Below, piece by piece: positions 16,137-26,395 of a stretch of DNA of 59,397 nt. How positions within the stretch are numbered: position 1 is the stretch's first letter; the number at the start of each line of letters is the position of its first letter. A program made the position numbers and the translations under genes. The DNA is from Sporolactobacillus kofuensis (GTDB lineage: Bacteria; Bacillota; Bacilli; Bacillales; Sporolactobacillaceae), in the NCBI RefSeq assembly GCF_024125425.1, contig NZ_JAMXWN010000017.1, positions 1 through 59,397 on the forward strand, written 5' to 3'. The notes beneath the pieces were generated by a model. That model was not told the origin of the DNA. It did not search any database and saw only the letters and a program-made list of their open reading frames with translations.

Positions 16137-16960
16137 ATTATGATATTGTCGGCATTCGATTTAAGAAAGCCGGAAAAGTATATTATTTCGACCCGGAACA
16201 ACTGTCTATTCCGGAGGATGCTCATGTCGTTGTGGAGACGACACGAGGTATTGAATGCGGGACGGTTGTGATTGGGAGAAAAACAGTTGATGAAGAGGAT
16301 GTCGTTCTGCCATTAAAGAAAGTCGTGCGGATTGCGACGGAATCGGATGAATTGCAAGTGCGTAAGAATAAGGAAGACGCACAAGCTGCTATGGATATTT
16401 GTCTTCAGAAAATATACAATCACCACTTGGAAATGAAACTGGTGGATGTTGAATATACATTTGATCGCAATAAAATTATCTTTTACTTCACTGCAGATGG
16501 TCGTGTTGATTTCCGTGAGTTGGTCAAGGACTTGGCGGCTGTATTTAAAACGAGAATTGAACTGCGTCAGATTGGTGTTCGCGACGAAGCGAAAATGCTG
16601 GGTGGAATAGGCCCTTGTGGGCGTATGCTTTGCTGTTCAACATTCCTTGGCGACTTTGAGCCGGTGTCAATTAAAATGGCGAAAGATCAAAATCTGTCCT
16701 TGAATCCCGCAAAAATATCAGGGGTTTGCGGACGGCTGATGTGCTGTTTGAAATATGAGAACGATCAATATGAGTCAGCGAAAAAGTCTCTTCCGGATAT
16801 TGGTCAGACGATCAATGTCAGTTATGGACCCGGACAAGTGGTTGGGTTGAATATATTGGAACATTTGGTTCAAGTTGAATTAAAGGATCAAAATAGAGTG
16901 GTTGAGTATACATTGGATGAGCTTATTGAAGAAGGGGTTATTTCTTCGGGAAGCCACTAA
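16133..16960 (+). CDS. ricT: PSP1-domain protein RicT (YaaT)
   Basis: 275 residues with the PSP1 C-terminal domain. The cysteine-rich segments [17 protein letters not shown] (about 160-176) and [13 protein letters not shown] (about 198-210) are family hallmarks. RicT joins RicA (YmcA) and RicF (YlbF) in a complex that supports RNase Y-dependent mRNA processing and is needed for competence, biofilm formation and sporulation. The complex carries iron-sulphur clusters, consistent with the clustered cysteines. It is translationally coupled to holB (ATGA). Confidence 0.93.
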   Translation: MNYDIVGIRFKKAGKVYYFDPEQLSIPEDAHVVVETTRGIECGTVVIGRKTVDEEDVVLPLKKVVRIATESDELQVRKNKEDAQAAMDICLQKIYNHHLEMKLVDVEYTFDRNKIIFYFTADGRVDFRELVKDLAAVFKTRIELRQIGVRDEAKMLGGIGPCGRMLCCSTFLGDFEPVSIKMAKDQNLSLNPAKISGVCGRLMCCLKYENDQYESAKKSLPDIGQTINVSYGPGQVVGLNILEHLVQVELKDQNRVVEYTLDELIEEGVISSGSH

Positions 16961-16977
16961 ATAAGAGGTGGATGAAC

Positions 16978-17337
16978 TTGGAGAAGAAGGACATTTTCTC
17001 ACAAGTCAGTCATTTGGAGGAACAGCTGGGGCAAATCTACGTAGATTTTGGAAATCTGAAAGCTCAACTCACCGCGTTATTGGAAGAAAATCAGAATTTG
17101 ACTTTAGAAAATCGGAACTTGAGACAACGCATTGAGGATGCCGGCAGCCAAAATTCTGATACGAAAACCCAAAAGACGCATAAATCGGGAACCATTTCTG
17201 AACCTGACATTGGTGAGGGCTATGACAATCTGGCAAGGTTGTACAAAGAGGGCTTTCATATTTGCAATTTGCATTACGGCAGTGTCCGCAAAGATGGCGA
17301 TTGTTTGTTTTGTCTCTCATTTCTAAATAAAAAATGA
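16978..17337 (+). CDS. yabA: Replication initiation control protein YabA
   Basis: 119 residues. An N-terminal coiled coil (about 1-60, [19 protein letters not shown]) is followed by a C-terminal zinc domain with HICNLHYGS and [11 protein letters not shown], the HxCxxH...CxxC pattern of YabA. YabA binds DnaA and DnaN and restrains re-initiation at oriC. I chose TTG 16978, which sits 6 nt after AGAGGTGG and gives MEKKDIF, matching the family N-terminus; the ATG at 16972 abuts the ribosome site. Confidence 0.92.
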   Translation: MEKKDIFSQVSHLEEQLGQIYVDFGNLKAQLTALLEENQNLTLENRNLRQRIEDAGSQNSDTKTQKTHKSGTISEPDIGEGYDNLARLYKEGFHICNLHYGSVRKDGDCLFCLSFLNKK

Positions 17338-17388
17338 TTGCGCGGGTTCGGACGACGCGATCTGAATGCATTGTTTGGGTGAAATGTA

Positions 17389-18126
17389 ATGAATGAAACA
17401 TATGATCAGAGTAAGGAACGCGTCGATTATCTTTTTAATACAGGTTTAAAAATCATTCAGTCAAGTGATCTTTTCCCTTTTTCCCTGGATTCAGTTCTGC
17501 TTTCGCGTTTTGTCTATGTACCAATACAAAAGGGCAAGCTAGTGGATCTTTGTTCAGGAAATGGCGTGATTCCATTTCTTCTATCAGAACGGACAAAAGG
17601 AAAGATTACGGGTGTTGAAGTGCAGCCTGAGGTATGTGCCCTTGCCGAGCGCGGTGCCGTTCTTAATCACTTAGAAGATCAGATCAACTTTATATGTGCG
17701 GATGCCAAGAACATCGATAAGCAAATTGGAAGAGGGACCTGTGACGTGGTCACCTGCAATCCCCCCTATTTTTCGGTCGATGCGGCACGTGATATTAAGC
17801 TGAATCGTCATTTGGCGATTGCACGCCATGAGCTTTTGATTACGCTCGCAGATGTGCTCTTTATAAGTAGTCGACTACTGAAGCCGGGCGGTAAGTTTGC
17901 GCTGGTGCACCGGCCGGAACGTCTTGTTGATATTTTGGAGGGTATGCGTGCGCAAGGCATTGAACCGAAACGGGTTCAGTATGTGCATCCGCATCGCCAT
18001 AAACCTGCAAATATTGTATTGGTTGAAGGAACAAGAGGCGGCAAGCCTGGACTCTCAGTGCTGCCGCCAATCGTTGTCTACCATGCAGACGGTCGTTATA
18101 CGGAGGATGTGTGGCCCGAGTCATGA
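17389..18126 (+). CDS. yabB: tRNA1(Val) adenine-37 N6-methyltransferase family (YabB)
   Basis: 245-residue SAM-dependent methyltransferase. VDLCSGNGVIPFLLSERTKG (about 53-72) is the SAM motif I, and CNPPYFSVD (about 122) is the catalytic N-P-P-Y motif typical of N6-adenine methylation. The family (TrmN6/YfiC-like) modifies A37 of tRNA-Val; that substrate is inferred. It overlaps yazA by 4 bp. Confidence 0.88.
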   Translation: MNETYDQSKERVDYLFNTGLKIIQSSDLFPFSLDSVLLSRFVYVPIQKGKLVDLCSGNGVIPFLLSERTKGKITGVEVQPEVCALAERGAVLNHLEDQINFICADAKNIDKQIGRGTCDVVTCNPPYFSVDAARDIKLNRHLAIARHELLITLADVLFISSRLLKPGGKFALVHRPERLVDILEGMRAQGIEPKRVQYVHPHRHKPANIVLVEGTRGGKPGLSVLPPIVVYHADGRYTEDVWPES

Positions 18127-18410
18127 AGCCATTTAGTGTTTATATACTGGAGTGTGCGGATGGCAGCCTCTATACGGGGTATGCTGCTGATGTGGCAAAA
18201 CGGTTCGCACTGCACTGCAGTGGGAAAGGTGCTAAATACACGCGAAGCCATAAACCTCTACGTATTGCCTATCAGGAGCAGTTGACGGACAAGTCATCCG
18301 CGATGCAAAGAGAATGGGCGATTAAGCACCTGACCAGGCAGGAAAAACAGGAATTAATTCAAAGGAGCAGCACAGATGTGGGAACAGCGCAGTTTTCAAA
18401 GCGATCATGA
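18123..18410 (+). CDS. yazA: GIY-YIG domain protein YazA
   Basis: 95-residue single-domain GIY-YIG protein of the UPF0213 type. The VYILECADGSLYTGY start (about 5-19), KRF..H..GKGAKYTR (about 26-42) and the terminal KKLTRQEK-like helix (HLTRQEKQEL) match. The fold is that of UvrC-type nucleases, but the function of these short versions is not established. I chose ATG 18123 by family N-terminus. Its end overlaps rsmI by 35 bp. Confidence 0.87.
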   Translation: MKPFSVYILECADGSLYTGYAADVAKRFALHCSGKGAKYTRSHKPLRIAYQEQLTDKSSAMQREWAIKHLTRQEKQELIQRSSTDVGTAQFSKRS

Positions 18411-19263
18411 AGGGAAAGGAACCTTGTTTCTTGTCCCCACACCGATTGGAAACCTTGACGATATGACCTTTCGTGCACTTGAAGTGCTTAAGAAAGCCGA
18501 TCTGCTCGCTGCTGAAGATACGCGGCACACAATGAAACTCTGCACACACTTTGACATTCACGTGCCGCTGGTAAGCTATCATGAACACAATAAGAAGACA
18601 AGCGGAGCAAAGCTACTTACAGAACTCGAAAGCGGAAAGAACATTGCTCTAGTGACGGATGCCGGTACACCGGGTATTTCTGATCCGGGGGCCGACCTTG
18701 CGGCATTATGCATTGATCACCAGATTCCGGTTGTTCCGCTACCTGGAGCGAACGCAGCGGTAACCAGCCTCATTGCATCAGGGTTACCCACGGATCACTT
18801 TCTCTTTTACGGCTTTCTTCCGCGTGCAAATAAGGAACGCGGTCAAGCACTGGATACGTTGCGGGTGTTTCCGTATCCGATCATTTTTTATGAGTCGCCT
18901 TTTCGAATAAAGGATACGCTGAAAGATCTGTTCGATACTTTTGGAAATCGGTGCATTTCCCTGTCGCGTGAGCTCACCAAGCGTTATGAAACGTTTGTCC
19001 GCGGTTCACTGGATGAGGTTATGAGCTTTATCGGTACAGGTGAGGCTCCAAAAGGAGAATTTTGCTTAATCGTTGAAGGAAATAACGACAACGAAGAACA
19101 GGCAAACGCATTATGGTGGTCGGCACTTACTGTTCAGGAGCATGTTGACCATTATGTGCAGGAGAACGGATTGTCTGTGAAAGATGCGATCAAACAAGCG
19201 GCAACGGATCGTGCACAGCCAAAGCGTGAAATCTATCGGATTTATCACCAAATTGAAAACTAA
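18376..19263 (+). CDS. rsmI: 16S rRNA (cytidine-1402-2'-O)-methyltransferase
   Basis: 295-residue tetrapyrrole-methylase-fold enzyme. LFLVPTPIGNLDDMT (about 17-31), AAEDTRHTMKL (about 46), VSYHEHN, VTDAGTPGISDPG (about 94-106) and PLPGANAAVTSLIASGL are diagnostic for RsmI, which methylates the 2'-OH of C1402 in the 30S P-site. AAAGGAG at 18360 sets the start inside yazA. In B. subtilis abrB follows; here it is absent. Confidence 0.94.
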   Translation: MWEQRSFQSDHEGKGTLFLVPTPIGNLDDMTFRALEVLKKADLLAAEDTRHTMKLCTHFDIHVPLVSYHEHNKKTSGAKLLTELESGKNIALVTDAGTPGISDPGADLAALCIDHQIPVVPLPGANAAVTSLIASGLPTDHFLFYGFLPRANKERGQALDTLRVFPYPIIFYESPFRIKDTLKDLFDTFGNRCISLSRELTKRYETFVRGSLDEVMSFIGTGEAPKGEFCLIVEGNNDNEEQANALWWSALTVQEHVDHYVQENGLSVKDAIKQAATDRAQPKREIYRIYHQIEN

Positions 19264-19269
19264 CCTTTG

Positions 19270-19298
19270 AGGATTTACGCTTGTCGTGAATCCTTTTT
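19270..19298 (+). terminator. Intrinsic terminator after rsmI
   Basis: AGGATT (19270-19275) pairs with AATCCT (19289-19294), followed by TTTTG. A dispersed-element copy begins directly after it. Confidence 0.65.
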
Positions 19299-19503
19299 GA
19301 TTAAGATAAGAATGTCTATGATTTTTGGCTATAATGTGGTAGTAATGCGAGACGCCTGCGGAGGTTCCTGCTGATCGTGAGCCAAGTGAGACTCCGCAGA
19401 AAGTGGGTTGACCGAAGAGGATTAAGGATCGCCTGCGGCAAGCGAGCGATCAAAGCGCAATGGGTGTAAAAAAAGGACTGGGCGGTTCTTGCCACGGTTT
19501 TGC
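19299..19503 (+). repeat. Dispersed intergenic element, copy B
   Basis: Near-complete copy. Stem 1 is CTGCGGA (19356-19362) with TCCGCAG (19393-19399). Stem 2 is GATCGC (19427-19432) with GCGATC (19446-19451). The tail AAGGACTGGGCGGTTCTTGCC ends in GGTTTTG. Both stems are perfect and differ from copy F by compensatory base-pair changes. It shares with copy I an extra GTTCCTGCTGATC in the central loop. From 19504 to 19591 I see nothing recognisable. Confidence 0.8.
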
Positions 19504-19591
19504 TAAATAGACGCAGTTACTCATGGAAAAACTTGGGGTGAACACACAAGGATCGTGCATCAGAGCAAGCTTCGTGATCCCTTTCGCTTTC

Positions 19592-21686
<2,095 letters not shown>

Positions 21687-21710
21687 TCTGAAGAGATGGA
21701 CGACACAGAA

Positions 21711-21748
21711 GGCGGGAGTTCGGCGATTCGCAGATCCCGCCATTTTTG
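21711..21748 (+). terminator. Intrinsic terminator after metG
   Basis: GGCGGGA (21711-21717) pairs perfectly with TCCCGCC (21735-21741), followed by ATTTTTG. Confidence 0.78.
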
Positions 21749-21871
21749 TATGACATAAACGTATAGAAAGTTTGAAACGCTGATTCTGTCTGTATTGAAG
21801 GATTGTTGTGAACGGAAAAAATCGTTTCATTGAATGATTTCATGATCGTATTCGGTCAGAGGAGGACAGTC

Positions 21872-22657
21872 ATGCTCTTTGACACACATACACATATCAA
21901 TGATGAGGCTTTTGATGCAGATCTTCCGGCTGTACTGGATCGTGCAAGAGCGGCCGGTGTTGCTCAAATGGTTGTCGTTGGTGTTGATCGCGCGACTATT
22001 GAGCGGGTCTTTCCAATTATCGATCAGCATAAGCATATTTATGGTGCCATTGGTTGGAATCCAGAAGATGCAATTGATATGACTGAAGATGATTTTCAGA
22101 TGATTAAGCAGCAGCTTAGTCATCCGGGTATTGTCGCACTAGGTGAAATTGGGCTGGATTATCATTGGGATAAATCGCCGAAATCGGTGCAGCATCAGAT
22201 ATTTCGCAGACAAATTCGGTTGGCTAAGGATGCGGGTCTTCCGTTGATTATTCATGACCGCGAAGCAACAGAAGATGTTGCGCGTATTCTTCGTGAGGAG
22301 CATGCGGAAACAGTGGGCGGTGTGATGCATTGCTACAGCGATAACTGGGAATGGGCGCAGCAATTTATCGATTTAAATTTTTACATCAGTTTTGGGGGAC
22401 CTTTGACCTTCAAGAATGCGTCCTTGCAGCGAGAGACAGCTGAACAGATTCCGCTTGAACATTTGCTGATTGAAACCGATTGCCCATTCTTAAGTCCGCA
22501 TCCGTTCCGCGGCAAGAGAAATGAACCGGCGCGCGTCCGTTTGGTGGCTGAGAAGCTTGCGGAAATTAAAGGGCTGACCCTCGAACAGATTGCCCAAATA
22601 ACAACGGAGAACGCAATGCGTTGTTTTCGAATCAATACGGCTACTGAAAACAGCTGA
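21872..22657 (+). CDS. tatD: TatD-family metal-dependent DNase
   Basis: 261-residue TIM-barrel hydrolase. FDTHTHIND (about 3-11), LGEIGLDYHWD (about 89-99), IIHDREA (about 125), VMHCYSDNWE (about 151) and IETDCPFLSPHP (about 202) supply the metal ligands of the TatD family (yabD in B. subtilis). Members act as 3'-5' exonucleases in DNA repair. AGAGGAGG selects ATG 21872; the upstream ATG at 21830 lacks a site. The yabE gene that follows in B. subtilis is missing, and rnmV comes 14 nt later. Confidence 0.92.
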   Translation: MLFDTHTHINDEAFDADLPAVLDRARAAGVAQMVVVGVDRATIERVFPIIDQHKHIYGAIGWNPEDAIDMTEDDFQMIKQQLSHPGIVALGEIGLDYHWDKSPKSVQHQIFRRQIRLAKDAGLPLIIHDREATEDVARILREEHAETVGGVMHCYSDNWEWAQQFIDLNFYISFGGPLTFKNASLQRETAEQIPLEHLLIETDCPFLSPHPFRGKRNEPARVRLVAEKLAEIKGLTLEQIAQITTENAMRCFRINTATENS

Positions 22658-22671
22658 GCAAGGAGAAACTT

Positions 22672-23223
22672 ATGATTGTTAAAGAAATTATTGTTGTGGA
22701 AGGCAGAAGCGACACGGAAGCCATTCATCGTGCGCTCGATGCCGATACAATTGAGACGAATGGATCGCGCGTCAGCAAACGCACGATTCGAGCGATTCAA
22801 CATGCGCAGGCGCGCCGCGGAGTCATTGTATTTACGGATCCGGACTATCCAGGCGAGCGGATCCGAAAGATTGTCAGCAGCGCTGTACCTGGGTGTAAGC
22901 ACGCGTTCATTACGCGGAGAGAAGGGCGTGGCGCGGCAAATGAAAGCTTAGGCATTGAACATGCCTCGCCGAGAACCATTCTTCATGCTTTGGAAAAGGT
23001 CTATACACAGTTCGAGGAACCCGAGGAACAAATCAGTATGCAAACGTTAAGATCGCTAGGATTACTTGGGGGCAAGACATCACGCGCACTTAGGGAACGG
23101 CTCTGTGATCAGTTGAACATTGGCTACGCAAATGGAAAACAGCTGTATAAACGGCTGCGCATGTTTCAAATTGCAGAGAGTGATCTGATACAGGCACTCG
23201 ATGCCATCCGATCGGAGGAATGA
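22672..23223 (+). CDS. rnmV: Ribonuclease M5
   Basis: 183 residues. The N-terminal TOPRIM domain has VVEGRSDTEAI (about 7-17) and FTDPDYPGERIR (about 54-65), and the C-terminal half is the M5-specific basic domain. RNase M5 makes the final cuts of the 5S rRNA precursor in low-GC Gram-positives. AAGGAG precedes the ATG. The stop lies 5 nt before the rsmA start, so the genes are probably co-translated. Confidence 0.94.
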   Translation: MIVKEIIVVEGRSDTEAIHRALDADTIETNGSRVSKRTIRAIQHAQARRGVIVFTDPDYPGERIRKIVSSAVPGCKHAFITRREGRGAANESLGIEHASPRTILHALEKVYTQFEEPEEQISMQTLRSLGLLGGKTSRALRERLCDQLNIGYANGKQLYKRLRMFQIAESDLIQALDAIRSEE

Positions 23224-23228
23224 GTGTC

Positions 23229-24098
23229 ATGAATAAGAGGATCTCTTCACCGAAGACGATGCAGGATGTCATTCATCGTCACCGGTTTACGTTAAAGAAA
23301 AGCCTGGGGCAGAATTTTCTTATCGATGAGAACATTTTGAATAACATTGCAGCTGCTGCGGGAATTGATCAGGAAAGCTACGTATTGGAAATCGGACCGG
23401 GTGCCGGTGCACTGACGCAAGTGCTCGCGAGTCAGGCAAAGAAAGTGATTGCCGTTGAAATTGATCGTCGACTTGAACCGGTATTACGTGATACACTTCA
23501 GGATTTTGACAATGTAGCTGTGCACTTTGGAGATGTTCTGAAACTGGATCTCCATCAGATTATCGCTCAGGAGTGCCCACCTGAGGCGTCGGTGACTGTT
23601 GTCGCTAATCTTCCCTACTATGTCACCACACCTATTTTGATGAAGTTGTTAACCGAGGGTCTCCCAATTGAAACGATTGTGGTTATGATTCAAAAAGAAG
23701 TAGCGAGCAGACTTCAAGCTGAACCGGGCGAAAAAAGCTATGGATCTTTGTCCATCGCCGTCCAATATATTGCGGACCCCAAAATTGTCATGACCGTTCC
23801 AAAGACGGTTTTTGTTCCACAGCCCAATGTCGATTCAGCGGTCATTCGTCTTGATGTACGTGCTAATAAAAAGGTAAAAGTTCAGGATGAAGCCTTTTTC
23901 TATAAATTGATTCGCGCGAGCTTTGCGCAGCGTCGTAAAACGTTGATGAATAACCTGATGAATAATTTGTTTGACAAAACAAAAAAAGAACACCTGCTTC
24001 AAGTGCTGAATCATGTAGGCATTGACCCGAATCGTCGTGGTGAAACGTTAACCATTGAAGAATTTGCGCATTTAAGTGATGCATTATCTCGTCAATAA
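23229..24098 (+). CDS. rsmA: 16S rRNA dimethyladenosine transferase (KsgA)
   Basis: 289 residues. KKSLGQNFLIDENIL (about 22-36), LEIGPGAGALTQVL (about 56-69), EIDRRL (about 80) and VVANLPYYVTTPIL (about 120-133) define the KsgA/Dim1 family, which dimethylates A1518 and A1519 of 16S rRNA. GGAGG at 23214 is 10 nt from ATG 23229 but only 1 nt from ATG 23220, so I use the former. Confidence 0.94.
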   Translation: MNKRISSPKTMQDVIHRHRFTLKKSLGQNFLIDENILNNIAAAAGIDQESYVLEIGPGAGALTQVLASQAKKVIAVEIDRRLEPVLRDTLQDFDNVAVHFGDVLKLDLHQIIAQECPPEASVTVVANLPYYVTTPILMKLLTEGLPIETIVVMIQKEVASRLQAEPGEKSYGSLSIAVQYIADPKIVMTVPKTVFVPQPNVDSAVIRLDVRANKKVKVQDEAFFYKLIRASFAQRRKTLMNNLMNNLFDKTKKEHLLQVLNHVGIDPNRRGETLTIEEFAHLSDALSRQ

Positions 24099-24099
24099 T

Positions 24100-24131
24100 A
24101 AAAAGAAGAGCCGTTCGGCTCTTCTTTTTTT
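24100..24131 (+). terminator. Intrinsic terminator after rsmA
   Basis: AAGAAGAGCC / GGCTCTTCTT around a GTTC tetraloop, followed by a long T-run. A dispersed-element copy begins directly after. Confidence 0.9.
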
Positions 24132-24322
24132 GAAGATTAGTAAGGATAACTGCTTTCGTATAAATGCAGCGAAGATGCGAGATGCGTGCGGGAGTGCAGT
24201 CGAGTGAGCTCAGCGGATTTTTAGTTGTTTGAGTAGGCTCACGGATTGCCCGCGGCAAGCGAGCAACCGAAGCACAAAGAACGCAAGATCAAACTTGGTG
24301 ATTTTTTCCCGATTTTCTCCCT
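24132..24322 (+). repeat. Dispersed intergenic element, copy C
   Basis: Head AAGATTAGTAAGGATAACTG, then ATGCAGCGAAGATGCGAGA (24164-24182), GGCTCACGGATTGCCCGCGG (24236-24255), CAAGCGAGCAA, and a tail with CTTGGTGATTTTTTCCCGATTTTC. The central stem 1 is degenerate. From 24323 to 24456 there is AT-rich spacer without a recognisable promoter. Confidence 0.72.
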
Positions 24323-24456
24323 CAATGAAGCTTTCTAAGGCATTAAAAAGTGTAGTTCGGCTTAGCGTCGAATATTCAACCAAGAGCACGCATAACATGA
24401 TAAAGACGGCTCTGAAGTCTTAAGGTTCCGGACCGCGTGGAGAGAGGGAGAGGGAC

Positions 24457-25320
24457 ATGACGATTGAAGTTGGGGATCTTGTGGCGCGTACATCGTACCA
24501 CTGCGATGTTCCGTTTCGTGTAGTAGCGATTCATGAAGAGTCGAAAAGTGCCGAACTAAATGGTCATGATTTACGTCTTTATGCGGATGCACCGCTGGAT
24601 GATTTGGTTCTGGTAAGCGATGATGAACGGGAAAAATACGAGAAAATGACGAGTTCAAAAGAGGCGGAGTCTTATAAACTGTTCAGGCAGGATTATAAGC
24701 AAATGAAGCTGAAGAGGGGCTACACGGCAACAAATGGTTACCGAGAAAATACGTCTTACTTTGAAATGCCGGGTCGTGTACTCCATGTTGACGGTGATCC
24801 TTATTACTTGAAGAAATGCCTCGCCTTTTATGAAAAGTTACGGGTTCCTGTGATTGGAAAGTATATGCCGGAGTCAGAGATGCCTGAGCTTGTCCCCAAG
24901 CTTGTCGGCCAGATTCGTCCAGATATCCTTGTTTTGACCGGCCATGATGCATTTATGAAAAATAAAGGAACGGCGGACGAAATAAAGGCTTATCGAAACT
25001 CCGGCTATTTCGTTCGAACGGTTAAAGAAGTGCGTTACCATTGGCCGAGTTTGGACCAGATGATTATATTTTCCGGAGCCTGTCAATCCCATTTTGAATA
25101 CTTAATTCGCGCAGGGGCCAATTTTGCCAGTTCACCAGACCGTGTGAATATTCATGCACTTGACCCGGTGTATCTTGCGGCGAGAGTCAGCTTTACTTCA
25201 TTTATGGATCGAATTAATGTATGGGAGGTATTGCGCAATACACTGAGCGGAGCAGGCGGCCTTGGTGGCGTCGAAAGCCGTGGTATGTTACGGACCGGAC
25301 TCCCCTATCCCACCGAATAG
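24457..25320 (+). CDS. yabG: Sporulation-specific protease YabG
   Basis: 287 residues, soluble. The N-terminal VGDLVARTSYHCDVPFRVVA (about 6-25), the middle PGRVLHVDGDPYYL (about 105), and the conserved VLTGHDA (about 156), FSGACQSHFEYLIRAGANFASSP and SGAGGLGGVESRG stretches match YabG. It is a mother-cell protease that processes spore-coat and cortex proteins such as SafA and SpoIVA. It lies between rsmA and veg as in B. subtilis. GGGAGAGG precedes the ATG. Confidence 0.92.
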   Translation: MTIEVGDLVARTSYHCDVPFRVVAIHEESKSAELNGHDLRLYADAPLDDLVLVSDDEREKYEKMTSSKEAESYKLFRQDYKQMKLKRGYTATNGYRENTSYFEMPGRVLHVDGDPYYLKKCLAFYEKLRVPVIGKYMPESEMPELVPKLVGQIRPDILVLTGHDAFMKNKGTADEIKAYRNSGYFVRTVKEVRYHWPSLDQMIIFSGACQSHFEYLIRAGANFASSPDRVNIHALDPVYLAARVSFTSFMDRINVWEVLRNTLSGAGGLGGVESRGMLRTGLPYPTE

Positions 25321-25388
25321 TCAACCGAGAAGTGAGAATAATGGCGAAACATTGAAGAAAAAAGTAATTGTATTGGATGATAAATGTA

Positions 25389-25418
25389 TTGACAGTCACA
25401 ATGGTTTCCTGATATAAT
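25389..25418 (+). promoter_or_regulatory. veg promoter, upstream of two
   Basis: TTGACA (25389-25394), 18-bp spacer, TATAAT (25413-25418). Both hexamers are perfect. Confidence 0.75.
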
Positions 25419-25435
25419 TCATACTATTTGATTTT

Positions 25436-25463
25436 TTGACGTCCATTGTGGTATACTTATAAT
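25436..25463 (+). promoter_or_regulatory. veg promoter, downstream of two
   Basis: TTGACG (25436-25441), 16-bp spacer, TATAAT (25458-25463), 22 nt before the veg start. The B. subtilis veg gene is also known for strong tandem promoters. Confidence 0.68.
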
Positions 25464-25484
25464 TAAGCGAGGTGGATTGTCGAG

Positions 25485-25739
25485 ATGGGAAAAACCATTG
25501 ATGATATCAAAGGCGCTTTAGATGAACGTGTCGGCAAACGTTTGACTTTGAAGGCAAATGGCGGCAGGCGCAAAACGATTCAACGCATTGGTGTTTTGGA
25601 AGGAACCTACCCGTCTGTATTTATTGTGAGGCTGGATAAAGATTCGAACGCTTATGATCGCGTTTCATACAGCTACACAGATGTTTTGACGGACTCGGTG
25701 GAACTCACCTTTTTAGAGGAAATGGCAAGCGGTCAGTAA
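25485..25739 (+). CDS. veg: Veg protein
   Basis: 84 residues, with [19 protein letters not shown] (2-20), [10 protein letters not shown] and [12 protein letters not shown] (about 45-56). It is a conserved small protein with a fold related to SH3-like barrels. In B. subtilis it is abundant, has been linked to biofilm matrix gene expression, and has an unsettled mechanism. GAGGTGG lies 10 nt before the ATG. Two consensus promoters predict very high expression. Confidence 0.94.
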   Translation: MGKTIDDIKGALDERVGKRLTLKANGGRRKTIQRIGVLEGTYPSVFIVRLDKDSNAYDRVSYSYTDVLTDSVELTFLEEMASGQ

Positions 25740-25862
25740 TGAACAGCGTTGTCCATATTCCGTAACTTAAGACCAACTATTATTATAGCGGATGCGCGCA
25801 CACTTTTTTGTTGGAAGTTCAGACAAAATTGGAGATGCGCGTTTATGCTTTTATGCAACTTA

Positions 25863-25893
25863 TCGCCAAAATTCATATTAGCACATTTGGCGA
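25863..25893 (+). promoter_or_regulatory. Inverted repeat around a possible sigma-G -10 before sspF
   Basis: TCGCCAAA (25863-25870) and TTTGGCGA (25886-25893) form a perfect 8-bp inverted repeat with no T-run. Between the arms lies CATATTA (25874-25880), close to the sigma-G -10 CATnnTA. No convincing -35 is visible. Confidence 0.3.
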
Positions 25894-25957
25894 ATAGAAG
25901 GAAGCAAAGTGACACAACCTAATCCTGCTCGACCATTGGAAAGGGGTTGTGCCGATC

Positions 25958-26146
25958 ATGGCCAGACGCAGAGGCATTATGTCTGAATCGTTTAAAGAGG
26001 AACTTGCCAAAGAACTGGGTTTTTATGATACGGTAAAAACAGAGGGATGGGGCGGCATCAAGGCTCGGGACGCGGGTAACATGGTGCGCCTAGCAATCCA
26101 AAAGGCTGAACAACAGCTATCAAACGCAGAAAAGCGCAATGATTGA
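25958..26146 (+). CDS. sspF: Small acid-soluble spore protein SspF-like
   Basis: 62 residues: [40 protein letters not shown] and [13 protein letters not shown] in order. This is the divergent alpha/beta-type SASP encoded between veg and ispE in Bacilli. SASPs coat spore DNA and protect it. ATG 25958 follows AAAGGGG; the GTG at 25949 lies inside the ribosome-site spacing. Expression is expected in the forespore (sigma-G). Confidence 0.92.
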   Translation: MARRRGIMSESFKEELAKELGFYDTVKTEGWGGIKARDAGNMVRLAIQKAEQQLSNAEKRND

Positions 26147-26155
26147 GCACGAATT

Positions 26156-26194
26156 AGGGGGATTCTGTCCAGAAAAGGATGGAACCCCCTTTTT
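26156..26194 (+). terminator. Intrinsic terminator after sspF
   Basis: GGGGGATTC and GAACCCCC arms (one bulged A) around a GTCC/GGAT inner loop, followed by TTTTTC. Confidence 0.75.
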
Positions 26195-26243
26195 CTTCAT
26201 GCTTGTTTCCTATATAGTACTATAAGAAGAATAAGATTTTCTG

Positions 26244-26371
26244 CGTACTATAGGATGGGTGGTCCGGAAAAAGCCGCGCTCCTGTTGATAAATCACAAAT
26301 CCGTGGCTAACACAGGAAGCCCTTTATATGGGCCAAGAGCTGGTCATCGACAAATTTTTCTATGCAGATAG
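26244..26371 (+). other. Compact possibly structured region before ispE
   Basis: GCTCCTGT/ACAGGA(A)GC pairing and a GCCC/GGGC hairpin (near 26320) suggest a folded leader. The same stretch also holds a 38-codon ORF (26255-26371, MGGPEKAALL...) without a ribosome site. A perfect palindrome TATAGTACTATA lies upstream (26213-26224), and TACTATA recurs at 26247. I cannot assign a function. Confidence 0.2.
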
Positions 26372-26395
26372 TAATAGGAAAAGTGGGGGAACTGT

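Noticed and set aside
24229-24423. 64-codon ORF downstream of rsmA
   Set aside because: Its first third is the dispersed element, there is no ribosome site and no recognisable protein.
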